Source of the DNA: Frigoribacterium sp. MEB024
GTDB taxonomy: Bacteria; Actinomycetota; Actinomycetes; Actinomycetales; Microbacteriaceae
Length of the DNA: 64,000 bases
Direction of reading: 5' to 3'
Assembly (NCBI RefSeq): GCF_000878135.1
Contig: NZ_JXQZ01000014.1
Location: 28,348-92,347, forward strand
Positions 43,728 to 51,688 of the stretch are shown here, piece by piece (position 1 is the stretch's first letter; every line of letters starts with the position of its first letter). The position numbers and the translations under genes are program-made. The notes below the pieces were generated by a model. The model was not told where the DNA came from, made no database searches, and saw nothing but the letters and a program-made list of their open reading frames with translations.

Positions 43728-45059
43728 ATGCCGACCCCCGTGCCCTCCGCGTCGGCCGACCCCGGTGCGCCCGCCGTCCGTGACGCGCGGTCGTCGGGCA
43801 CCCGGCCCGTGGTCGACGGTCGCACCGCGTTCGTCGAGCGGGCGAGGTCGCTCGCGGCGTCACCCGTCGTGCTCGGCATCGCCTTCGTGCTCGTGCACGC
43901 CTGGCTCGTCCGGCTGAACCTCGTCGGCGGCAACCGCACCCTGGGCGACGTCGACGTCGTCTACCGCACCTGGATGCAGCAGGGCATCGGGGGCGGCGAC
44001 TGGGTGGGCGTCGACCGACCGTGGGTCTACCCGCTGCTCGCCGCGGTGCCGATGCTGGTCGCCCGGCTCGGTGGCGACTCGGGCTACGGGGCGGTGTGGC
44101 TCGTGCTCGTGTCGCTCCTGAACGCCGCGGCCTTCGTCGTGCTCGTGGCGCGGCGGCGCGCCGGCTCCGTGGTCGCCGCCTGGTGGTGGCTGGGGTTCCT
44201 CGTCGCCCTCGGGCCGATCTCCCTCGGTCGCATCGACGCCGTGACGGTCGCGATCGGCCTGGTGGGCCTGCTCCTCGTCTCGACCAGGCCCTCGCTCGCG
44301 TCCGCCCTGCTCACGATCGCGGCCTGGGTCAAGGTCTGGCCCGCCGCCCTCGTGGTGGTCGCCGTCCTCGCGGTGCGTCGCCGGGTCGAGGTCGTCGTGG
44401 CCGCGGCGGTGACGAGCGCGGTCGTGGTCTCGATCTCGCTCGTGCTCGGCAGCGGATGGAACGTGGTGGGCTTCGTCGGTCAACAGGCCGGCCGCGGTCT
44501 GCAGGTCGAGTCGCCTGCGGCGGTGCTCTGGCTCTGGCGCGCCGCCGCCGGGGTCCCCGGCACCTTCGTCTACTACGACCGTGAGATCCTCACCTACCAG
44601 ATCGCCGGTGACGGGGTCGGGTTCGCCGCGAAGGCGATGAGCCTCGTGATGGCCGCGGTCGTGCTGGGCGTCGTGCTGCTGGGGCTGCGGGCGGTGCGCC
44701 GCGGGGTGACGGCCACGCGCCTCCTGGGTCCGCTGTCGCTGGCCGTCGTCGTCGCCCTGATCGTGACCAACAAGGTCGGCTCGCCGCAGTTCGTGGCGTG
44801 GCTGGCGGCGCCCGTCGTCGTCGGGCTCGTGCTCGCGCGGTCGGGCGGGCCGCGGTTCGCCGTGCCGGCGGTGCTGGCCGTGGTCGTGGCGGGGCTGACG
44901 CAGGTGGTCTACCCGCTCGAGTACGACGCCCTGCTCGCCGCGCGAACCGACCTGGTGGCCGTGGTCACCGTGCGGGCCGTGCTCGAGCTGGGTCTGTTGG
45001 CGTGGACCGTCGTCACGCTCTGGCGCGTGCGTCCGGCACACGCGAGGATGGACGCATGA
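43728..45059 (+). CDS. GT87/DUF2029-like polytopic membrane protein
   Basis: A 443-aa protein with about 10 transmembrane helices. GDVDVVYRTWMQQG with DRPWVYPLLAAVPM resembles the D..Y..W...PYP loop of GT-C polyprenyl-phosphate-mannose dependent mannosyltransferases (GT87). WVKVWPAALVVVAVLA and NKVGSPQFVAWLAAP are other conserved blocks. A likely role is adding mannose to a cell-envelope glycolipid or protein; this is inferred. The first 35 residues are cytoplasmic and Ala/Pro-rich. Its stop overlaps the next start (ATGA). Confidence 0.75.
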   Translation: MPTPVPSASADPGAPAVRDARSSGTRPVVDGRTAFVERARSLAASPVVLGIAFVLVHAWLVRLNLVGGNRTLGDVDVVYRTWMQQGIGGGDWVGVDRPWVYPLLAAVPMLVARLGGDSGYGAVWLVLVSLLNAAAFVVLVARRRAGSVVAAWWWLGFLVALGPISLGRIDAVTVAIGLVGLLLVSTRPSLASALLTIAAWVKVWPAALVVVAVLAVRRRVEVVVAAAVTSAVVVSISLVLGSGWNVVGFVGQQAGRGLQVESPAAVLWLWRAAAGVPGTFVYYDREILTYQIAGDGVGFAAKAMSLVMAAVVLGVVLLGLRAVRRGVTATRLLGPLSLAVVVALIVTNKVGSPQFVAWLAAPVVVGLVLARSGGPRFAVPAVLAVVVAGLTQVVYPLEYDALLAARTDLVAVVTVRAVLELGLLAWTVVTLWRVRPAHARMDA

Positions 45060-45424
45060 TCGTCGCGTTCTCCGTCTCGCCCAGTGGTGCCGCCCCCGAG
45101 GGCGGGCCGTCCGCCGGCTCCGAGCCCGACTCGGTCCACTCGGCCGTAGCGGCCGCCGTCGCGGTCGTGCGGGCCTCCGGCCTGCCGAACCACACCTCGT
45201 CGATGTTCACCGAGATCGAAGGCGAGTGGGACGAGGTCATGGCCGTCGTCAAGGCCGCCACCGAGGCCGTGGGGGCTTTCGGCTCGCGCGTCTCGCTCGT
45301 GCTCAAGGCCGACATCCGACCGGGGCGCACCGGCGAGCTGACCGGCAAGGTCGAGCGGCTCGAGGCGGCGCTCGGCACCACGGATCACGCGGCCTCGCCG
45401 GTCGCGGCCGCCCCCGGGGCGTAG
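45056..45424 (+). CDS. thiamine-binding/MTH1187-YkoF-like protein (DUF77)
   Basis: A 122-aa small alpha/beta protein beginning MIVAFSVSPSG, with HSAVAAAVAVVRASGLPNHT, SMFTEIEGEWDEVMAVVKAA and FGSRVSLVLKADIRPG. These match the MTH1187 family of thiamine-binding or thiamine-salvage-associated proteins. No thiamine genes are nearby, so the ligand is uncertain. It overlaps the membrane protein by 4 bases and is followed after 5 bases by the transpeptidase gene, indicating one operon. Confidence 0.75.
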   Translation: MIVAFSVSPSGAAPEGGPSAGSEPDSVHSAVAAAVAVVRASGLPNHTSSMFTEIEGEWDEVMAVVKAATEAVGAFGSRVSLVLKADIRPGRTGELTGKVERLEAALGTTDHAASPVAAAPGA

Positions 45425-45429
45425 GCCTG

Positions 45430-46356
45430 GTGCCGAGGCGACCGAGCCGCCGCGGGACCGCCCTCCTGGCCGGCGGCGTCACCGTGGTGCTGGTGGCCGC
45501 CGTCGCGATCGGCGTCGGTGTGTCCCAGGGCGAGCCGTCCGCGTCGTCGACGAGCGTGAGCCCGACCGTCGCGGCCGCACCCACCCCGACACCGACGCCG
45601 ACGCCCGAGGCCGTCCCCGCGCCTCCGTCGCCCGAGGCCCTCGCGGGTCTGCCGCTGGCGTTCTACGACGCCGTCATCCCCGCGCTCCTCGGCGGTGCCG
45701 ACGTCACGCCCGAGAACGCCTGGGCGGTGGCCACGCCGACCGCGCCGCTCGTCGCGCTGTACGCGAGCGCTGCGGCCGACGCCGTGCCGGTCGCCACGCT
45801 CTCCTCGACGGTGCCGACCCTGAACCTTCCCGCGGCGACGGCGGTCTGGGGCTCCCGCGAGGGTGCCGACGGCGGCATGCTGCTCGTCTCGACACCGTCC
45901 CGCAACGCGACGCCCGGTGACGGAGGCGTGCCGGCGGCGCCGAGTGCGACCTTCGGGTGGGTGCGCGCCGCCGACGTGTCGGTGGTGGGCGCGGCGTCGA
46001 GCGTCGTGGTCGACACCGCGGCGTCCACCCTCTCGATCGTCGGGCCGGACGGGGTGGCGTCCGCCTCCGAGGCCGTCCGACTCGGCACGCCGGACGACCC
46101 GACCCCGTCGGCGACGGCGACCTACATGCAGGCGAACTACGTCGACCGCTCGATCGGGTACACGCAGGGCAACCCCATCGCCCTCACCGGGGCCCACTCG
46201 TCGCTCCTGCCCGAGTACGGCGGCAACTCCGCCCTCACGGCGATCCACTTCTATCCCGACCCGACCGGGGCGTCGCACGGGTGCGTGCGGGCGTCGGCGG
46301 CGATGACCGCTGCGCTGGCCGCCCTGCCGGTCGGCACCGCGATCACCTTCACCTGA
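45430..46356 (+). CDS. L,D-transpeptidase (YkuD) with N-terminal anchor
   Basis: A 308-aa exported enzyme: a helix at about residues 10-30, a Pro/Thr linker (TPTPTPTPEAVPAPP), a middle domain (about 70-190) and a C-terminal YkuD domain with IALTGAHSS, AIHFYPDP and the catalytic GASHGCVRAS (His and Cys). It would make 3-3 cross-links in peptidoglycan or attach proteins. GTG 45430 is taken since it directly precedes the anchor; upstream in-frame reading is a shadow of the DUF77 gene. Confidence 0.85.
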   Translation: MPRRPSRRGTALLAGGVTVVLVAAVAIGVGVSQGEPSASSTSVSPTVAAAPTPTPTPTPEAVPAPPSPEALAGLPLAFYDAVIPALLGGADVTPENAWAVATPTAPLVALYASAAADAVPVATLSSTVPTLNLPAATAVWGSREGADGGMLLVSTPSRNATPGDGGVPAAPSATFGWVRAADVSVVGAASSVVVDTAASTLSIVGPDGVASASEAVRLGTPDDPTPSATATYMQANYVDRSIGYTQGNPIALTGAHSSLLPEYGGNSALTAIHFYPDPTGASHGCVRASAAMTAALAALPVGTAITFT

Positions 46357-46589
46357 CCTCGTCGCACACCGATCGGGTCCCCGACTCCGATCGGGCGCCC
46401 GAGACACTGGTGCCGCGCGCCGCCGGGGTCGTAGACTCGTCTTCGCATCGCGCGGTCGAATCGATACGACCCGACGTCGAGCACCTGCCGGGTGTCGACG
46501 CCGCCCTCGGGCCCGCGCCCCTCCCAGCTCGACGGCGAGCCGTGGCAGGCTCCCTCGCTGACACCCCTCGAACTCGAAGGCCCTCGCTC

Positions 46590-47840
46590 GTGACCCACCT
46601 CTCCCGCCGTCGTCGCACGGCCGCCCTGATCGCCCTCGCCCTGGGTGGTTTCGGCATCGGCTCGACCGAATTCGTCGCCATGGGCCTGTTGCCGAACATG
46701 GCGGGCGACCTGCTCCCCGACCTCTACTCGCGGTCGGCGGACGCCGGCATCGCCCAGGCCGGCTGGTTGATCAGCGCCTATGCCCTCGGCGTCGTCGTGG
46801 GGGCCCCGACCATCGCCGCGATGTCGTCGCACTTCCCGAAGAAGAAGCTGCTGCTCGCGCTGCTCGCCGCCTTCACGGTCGGCACCATCGCCTCGGCCCT
46901 GCTGCCGTCGTTCGGTTGGGTGCTCGCCGCCCGCTTCGCCGCGGGCCTGCCGCACGGCGCCTACTTCGGCATCGCGTCCATCGTCGCCGCGTCGATCATG
47001 GGCCCCGGCAACCGAGGCAAGGGCGTCGCACTCGTGCTCAGTGGCCTGACGATCGCGAACGTCGTCGGCGTGCCCTCGATCACCTGGCTCGGTCAGCAGT
47101 CGGGCTGGCGGGTGGCCTACCTCGCGGTCGCCCTCATCTTCGCGCTGACCTTCGTCGCCGTCGCCTTCGCCGTGCCGCACCAGGACGGCGACGCGTCCGC
47201 CTCGATGAAGCGCGAGCTGCGGGCGTTCAAGCAGCCCCAGGTGTGGCTCGTGATGGGCATCGGGGCCATCGGCTTCGGCGGCTTCTTCGCCGTCTACAGC
47301 TACATCGCCAACGCCGTCACCGAGGGAGCGGGCGTCTCCCAGGGCATCGTGCCCTGGGTGCTCGTGACGGTCGGCGTCGGCATGACCATCGGCAACCTGC
47401 TCGGCGGCTGGCTCGCCGACCGCTCGCTCAAGCTCGCCATGTACCTCGGCTTCGTCGGCCTCATCGCGGCCCTCTCGGCCTACGCGCTCACCTCGAGCTC
47501 GATCGTCGGCATCTTCGTCAGCACGTTCTTCGTCGGCCTCGTCGGCTCGAGCGTCGGCCCGTCGGTGCAGTCCCGCCTGATGGAGGTCGCGGGCGAGAGC
47601 CAGGTCATCGGCGCCGCCCTGAACCATTCGGCCATGAACCTCGGCAACAGCTTCGGCGCGTACCTGGGCGGCGCGGTCATCGCGGCCGGCCTCGGTTTCT
47701 CGGCGCCCGGCTGGGTCGGCGTCGTGCTCGCCCTCGCCGGAGTCGTCCTCACCATGATCAGCTTCGGCATGCAGCGGGTCGACGACCGACGCGGTGGGGC
47801 CCGGGCCACGGCCGCCGAACGCGAGTCGGTCTCGGCGTAG
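46590..47840 (+). CDS. MFS transporter, DHA1 family
   Basis: A 416-aa 12-TMS exporter. GFGIGSTEFVAMGLLPNMA, GWLISAYALGVVVGAPTIAA, and MSSHFPKKKLLLALLAAF (motif-A region) place it with AraJ/Cmx-like sugar or drug efflux proteins; RFAAGLPHGAYFGIASIVAA is the usual motif-B/C block. GTG 46590 has a GAAGG Shine-Dalgarno 8 bases upstream. It starts 233 bases after the transpeptidase; the gap shows no gene. Substrate unknown. Confidence 0.87.
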   Translation: MTHLSRRRRTAALIALALGGFGIGSTEFVAMGLLPNMAGDLLPDLYSRSADAGIAQAGWLISAYALGVVVGAPTIAAMSSHFPKKKLLLALLAAFTVGTIASALLPSFGWVLAARFAAGLPHGAYFGIASIVAASIMGPGNRGKGVALVLSGLTIANVVGVPSITWLGQQSGWRVAYLAVALIFALTFVAVAFAVPHQDGDASASMKRELRAFKQPQVWLVMGIGAIGFGGFFAVYSYIANAVTEGAGVSQGIVPWVLVTVGVGMTIGNLLGGWLADRSLKLAMYLGFVGLIAALSAYALTSSSIVGIFVSTFFVGLVGSSVGPSVQSRLMEVAGESQVIGAALNHSAMNLGNSFGAYLGGAVIAAGLGFSAPGWVGVVLALAGVVLTMISFGMQRVDDRRGGARATAAERESVSA

Positions 47841-47935
47841 GCGTCCTCGGGGCGCCGGCCCGCGCCTCCTGAGGTCGTGCGCGACCGCCTGCGGGAGCGG
47901 ATTGCCGGTCGCTGCACGACCGACGTCCCCGTCGT

Positions 47936-48110
47936 CGTGCCGAACCCGATCGCGCCCTCAGGCGTGCCGATCCCGACTCGTCTCGTTCATTCGGCCGTGC
48001 CGAACCCGACTGGTCTCGGGCCGTCGGGCGTGCCTAACGTGACTTGTCTCGGACCGTCGGGCGTGCCTTACCCGACTCGTTTCGGGCCGTCAGGCGTGCC
48101 GAACCCGACA
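47936..48110 (+). repeat. 33-bp tandem repeat array
   Basis: Units start with CGTGCC at 47936 (27 bases), 47963, 47996, 48029 and 48062 (33 bases each), and a partial unit starts at 48095. The consensus begins CGTGCCGAACCCGACTCGTC. The 33-base length keeps a frame open (11-aa repeats such as GPSGVPNPTRL), but changes between copies are not synonymous, so I do not call a gene. Confidence 0.85.
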
Positions 48111-48180
48111 GAACGTGTTCGACACGCCGCTCAAGTCCTGGATCCACCCCGTGTCGGGCGCTGGCTTGGCGCGATTTGCA

Positions 48181-48240
48181 CAGGGCAGGGCAGGGCAGGG
48201 CAGGGCAGGGCAGGACAGGGCAGGGCGGGGCGGGGGCAGG
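48181..48240 (+). repeat. GGGCA 5-bp microsatellite, G-quadruplex-like
   Basis: About eleven GGGCA-type units with small variants. Runs of three or more G separated by two bases fit the G-quadruplex pattern on the + strand. Confidence 0.85.
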
Positions 48241-48293
48241 GCGGCGTCGCGGGGGAGCGGCGGGTCAGGAGGCGCGGGTCGCGCACACGACGA

Positions 48294-48323
48294 ACGGCCC
48301 GGCCCACGAGGGGGCCGGGCCGT
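48294..48323 (-). terminator. terminator hairpin of the response-regulator operon
   Basis: ACGGCCCGGCCC and GGGCCGGGCCGT pair perfectly over 12 bases around a 6-base loop, 21 bases past the regulator's stop codon. Confidence 0.8.
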
Positions 48324-48344
48324 GCTCCGGGGTGACGCCGGGCG

Positions 48345-49022
48345 TCAGAAGCTGGTCTGGGCCGGCGTGTCGGTCTGCAGCAGGATGCCGTCCTGGATGG
48401 CGCGCTTCCGCAGGGCGACCTTGGTGCCCACGTCGTAGCCGGCCACGCGGTACTTCTCGCGGATGCGCTTCAGGTAGCTCTTCGCGGTCTCTTCGCTGAT
48501 GCCCAACTGGTAGGCGACGGCCTTGACCGGCTCGCCACCGCCGTAGAGCGCCATGACCCGGCGTTCTTGTGCGCTGAGCTTCGGCACGCCGCCGACCTCG
48601 GCGGCGTTCAGGGCCAGGTCGAGTTCGGCCGAGATGTACGACTCGCCCTTGGCGGCCGAGCGGATCGCCTCGACGATCATCTCGGCGTCCTCGCTCTTGA
48701 CGAGGTAGCCCAGGGCGCCGGCGGCGAGGGCCTCGCGCACCACGTTGGGCTCGGAGTAGGTGCTCATCAGGACGGTCTTGACGCCCGTCGTCTTGAGCGT
48801 GTTGATCTTGAGCGAGATCGGGATGTTGTCCTTGAGGTCGAGGTCGAGCAGCACGACGTCGACGGGGAACTCGGGGTGCGTGAGCAGCTCGGGCCAGGAC
48901 GCGACCGCGGCGACCATCGAGATGTCGCTCGCGGCACCACGGATCCACTCGCTGAGGGCGCCCAGGAGCATCTTGTGATCGTCTACGAGGGCGAGGCGGA
49001 TGCGGTCGTCGTGGTCTGACAC
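48345..49022 (-). CDS. response regulator, NarL/LuxR-type
   Basis: A 225-aa regulator. The receiver has LALVDDHKMLL (acidic pocket), VVLLDLDL (phospho-Asp), and GYLVKSEDAE (Lys). The C-terminal helix-turn-helix LSAQERRVMALYGGGEPVKA, VAYQLGISEETAKSYLKRI is LuxR-like, and the final 20 residues are atypical. GTG 49022 follows a GAAAGAAGG Shine-Dalgarno. It is the last gene after the kinase and membrane protein and probably reads the same signal. Its regulon is not known. Confidence 0.88.
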   Translation of the reverse strand: MSDHDDRIRLALVDDHKMLLGALSEWIRGAASDISMVAAVASWPELLTHPEFPVDVVLLDLDLKDNIPISLKINTLKTTGVKTVLMSTYSEPNVVREALAAGALGYLVKSEDAEMIVEAIRSAAKGESYISAELDLALNAAEVGGVPKLSAQERRVMALYGGGEPVKAVAYQLGISEETAKSYLKRIREKYRVAGYDVGTKVALRKRAIQDGILLQTDTPAQTSF

Positions 49023-49108
49023 GTCGGGACCTTCTTTCAGGACGGTGTGGAGTTCATGCTACGGGCGGGGGTGGTGATCGGGCCGGACCACGCGGGGTGC
49101 TCGGCGGC

Positions 49109-50359
49109 TCAGGCCTCGGCGGGGTTGTCGACGATGCAGCTGACCGAGATCTTGACGCTCGATTCGTGGGACGACACCACGTACTCGCCGGCGCGCTCGA
49201 GGGCGTTCCAGGTGGCGGGCGTGACGCGGTTGCGGCGGATGCCCGTCGTCGAGATCACGACGGGTACGCAGACGCTGCGACCGGCGAACGACTGGGACGC
49301 GGCGGTCACCGGGCCGAGGGCCAGCTGGATGGTCGTGCCCGGTGCGCGGCTCTTCGAGTCGCCGAGCAGCAGCCAGACGCCCTGCAGCAAGCCGTCGCGC
49401 TGTGCCGGGGCGAGGAGGCCGGCCAGCGACGACGGGTCGACCAGCGTGACCGACCGGCCGAGGTACTCGGACTCGGTGACCGCGTGGTGCAGCCAGGTCT
49501 CGCGCCGCCCCTCGATGAGGTGCAGGCGGAGTTCGGTGGCGAGCGACGCGGCCTGCGAGGCGACCTTGGGCGATAGGGGCAGCGGCACGTCGCCGTTGGC
49601 GACGCCGTCGAGCAGCTTCTCGGCCGCGAGGTCGAGTCGCGCCAGTTCGTCGCTCGCGAGCATGCCCACCGCGAAGCGGGGTTGCGACACGTTGCTCTGC
49701 ACGAGCACCCGGTCGAGCTCGACCTGCACCATGCGACGGAACCGGTGGACCGCGAAGGTGGCGATGGCGCTCGGCAGGACGGCCAGGGCCACGACGGTGA
49801 TCTGCTGCGGGCCCGAGTCGCTGGTCACGGGGGTCGAGAGCGCCACCATGACGACGAGCGCCACGAACAGCAGGGCGGTGGCGATGACGACCTCGCGCAC
49901 GGGCCTCAGGGTGACGATCGGCAGCAGGCCGAAGCCGACGGCCACGCTCGAGGTGGCGTAGGCGCCCACGTCGTGCAGGGGCCAGATGGCGACGAAGTCG
50001 AGCGCGACGACGACGGCCAGGACGACCCCGATCACCGCGAACACCCCCGTGGTGAGTCTCTCGCCCCGCACGGTCACGAGCACGGCCGTGCCGATGAAGG
50101 TCGCCACGTACAGCAACCACGAGATCAGGACGGGGGCCACGTCGGGATAGGCCGACAGGTGACTGAGGAAGAAGGCGAGGCCGTAGACGGCCTGGAGTGC
50201 GGCGACGACGGCTGCGCCGACGCCGAGGTAGCCGGTGCCGAGGGTCGCGCCGGCCGCTCGCGCCTGGCGCAGCGAGCGTGCGCCGGTCGAACTGATCGGC
50301 AGGCCGCGGGCGGCTCGGCGGCCCCGGACGACTCCGAGGGTGTTCTCGTCGATGCTCAT
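49109..50359 (-). CDS. membrane protein with cytoplasmic C-terminal domain, partner of the kinase
   Basis: A 416-aa protein with six or seven transmembrane helices (about residues 40-215) and a soluble C-terminal half from VHRFRRMVQVELDRVLVQSN. That half carries ELARLDLAAEKLLDGVANGD and WLHHAVTESEYLGRSVTLVD, reminiscent of a degenerate histidine-kinase transmitter, but no phospho-acceptor His box or ATP-binding G boxes can be recognised. It overlaps the kinase stop (ATGA), and a regulator follows it. The arrangement suggests an accessory sensor or a pseudo-kinase. It was not matched to a named family. Confidence 0.6.
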   Translation of the reverse strand: MSIDENTLGVVRGRRAARGLPISSTGARSLRQARAAGATLGTGYLGVGAAVVAALQAVYGLAFFLSHLSAYPDVAPVLISWLLYVATFIGTAVLVTVRGERLTTGVFAVIGVVLAVVVALDFVAIWPLHDVGAYATSSVAVGFGLLPIVTLRPVREVVIATALLFVALVVMVALSTPVTSDSGPQQITVVALAVLPSAIATFAVHRFRRMVQVELDRVLVQSNVSQPRFAVGMLASDELARLDLAAEKLLDGVANGDVPLPLSPKVASQAASLATELRLHLIEGRRETWLHHAVTESEYLGRSVTLVDPSSLAGLLAPAQRDGLLQGVWLLLGDSKSRAPGTTIQLALGPVTAASQSFAGRSVCVPVVISTTGIRRNRVTPATWNALERAGEYVVSSHESSVKISVSCIVDNPAEA

Positions 50360-51513
50360 CGTGGGGCCTCCAGGACGACGGTGGTGCCCGAGCCGGGGGA
50401 CGAGAAGAGGCGGGCGCTGCCGCCGACCTCGTGCAGCCGGCCGACGACGGACTCCTTGAACCCCAGGCGTTCTTCGCTGATGCCCGCGAGGTCGAAGCCG
50501 ACACCGGCGTCGGTGACCATCGCGCGCACCATCGAGTCGTCGTGGATGATCGTGACGTGGGCCTCGGTCACCCCGGCGTGACGACGAACGTTCTCGAGGC
50601 ACTCGGCGAGGGCCAGCAGGAAGGCGTCGAGCACGTGCGTGGGCAGCAGCACCTGACCGGTGCCGTGCCAGCTCACCTCGAGACCCATGCGGCCGAAGCG
50701 CTGCTTGACCGACTCGAGTGTCTGGCCGAGCGGGGACTCCTCGACGGTCTCGAGGCTGTAGTCGCCCGAGGCCTGCGGTTGGGGTGTGCCGCCGAGACGC
50801 AGGTGGCGCAGCAGGCGGGCGTCCTCGGCGGCCTGGTCCTGCAGGGCCTGGGGCGTGACGCCGAAGCCCGAGTGGGCGAGCAGGGTCAACGTGGCCAGCA
50901 CCGTGTCGTGCAGCAGGCGTGCGCCCTGTCGTCGTTGCGCCTCGGTCTCGCTGGCCTGGCGTTCGGCCCGGTGGGCGTTGCCGATGCTGTAGATGCGGCG
51001 GGCCGCCAGGGGCACGGCGCGCCCGAGCCAGAGGCCCGTGACGAAGCAGGAGACCCAGCCGAGCAACACGGCGGCCACCGGGAAGGTGAGGAGCGAGCCG
51101 GTGGCCAGGGCCACCAGGGCCAGCTCGACGACGAAGGCCACGATCGCCGTGGTCAACCGCGGTCGGCTGGACGAGAGCATCAGGCTGAAGGCGGCGGTCG
51201 CACCGCCGGCCAGGGGGATGATCGCGGTGGCGAGCGGGCCGTCGTCGGGCCCGCCGGCGGGCAGCAGCGCCACCACGGTCGCCGCGATGCCCGAGGCCAG
51301 TCCGACCGGGACCCAGACGCGGGCGCGCGGCCCGGTGACGAAGAGCAGCGACACGACGAGCAGCGCGACGAGCGGGGCGATGGCCGCGAGGTGCAGGGGG
51401 TCGGTCACGCCGGGGATCGCCAGGGCCACGATCGAGACCGCCGCGCAGGCGAGCCCCAGGGTGCTGGTCGTGCTGCTGAGCAGACGATCGCGCTCTTGGG
51501 CGAAGATGTCCAT
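50356..51513 (-). CDS. sensor histidine kinase, HisKA_3-like
   Basis: A 385-aa kinase. Six hydrophobic helices span about residues 17-170. The phospho-acceptor is His202 in ARLLHDTVLATLTLLAHSG; the ATPase has ALAECLENVRRHAG (N box), VTDAGVGFDLAGI (G1) and FSSPGSGTTVVLEAP (G2). These match NarL-type system kinases. ATG 51513 (MDIFAQERDRLL) is chosen since 20 upstream residues lack a ribosome-binding site. The extracytoplasmic loops are very short, so it may sense membrane state. Confidence 0.85.
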   Translation of the reverse strand: MDIFAQERDRLLSSTTSTLGLACAAVSIVALAIPGVTDPLHLAAIAPLVALLVVSLLFVTGPRARVWVPVGLASGIAATVVALLPAGGPDDGPLATAIIPLAGGATAAFSLMLSSSRPRLTTAIVAFVVELALVALATGSLLTFPVAAVLLGWVSCFVTGLWLGRAVPLAARRIYSIGNAHRAERQASETEAQRRQGARLLHDTVLATLTLLAHSGFGVTPQALQDQAAEDARLLRHLRLGGTPQPQASGDYSLETVEESPLGQTLESVKQRFGRMGLEVSWHGTGQVLLPTHVLDAFLLALAECLENVRRHAGVTEAHVTIIHDDSMVRAMVTDAGVGFDLAGISEERLGFKESVVGRLHEVGGSARLFSSPGSGTTVVLEAPR

Positions 51514-51688
51514 GATTCGTGAGTGGCTTCCGACGGTGGCGTCACGGCTGCCGGGTGGCTGGTGACTCCTCATGTTTTCACACCCAGCCCCTTCTCAGGG
51601 GGTCGTGCGGGGCCCGAATCGCCGACTGCCGAGGTAACGATCCGGTCGCGACGCCGAACTGTACCCCGCGGTGTCCACCGAACTGGGG

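Larger units (their letters stand above)
47859..48278. repeat. 14-bp inverted repeats bounding a repeat tract
   Basis: CCCGCGCCTCCTGA at 47859-47872 and its exact reverse complement at 48265-48278 flank the whole 33-bp and GGGCA repeat region. Both are copies of the dispersed motif. Confidence 0.7.

Noticed and set aside
47936..48110. Possible CRISPR array
   Set aside because: 33-base units are tandem with no unique spacers.
47877..48335. 152-aa frame with 11-aa repeats (GPSGVPNPT type)
   Set aside because: The repeats keep the frame open by length only; codon use is atypical, copies differ non-synonymously, and the second half is the GGGCA microsatellite.
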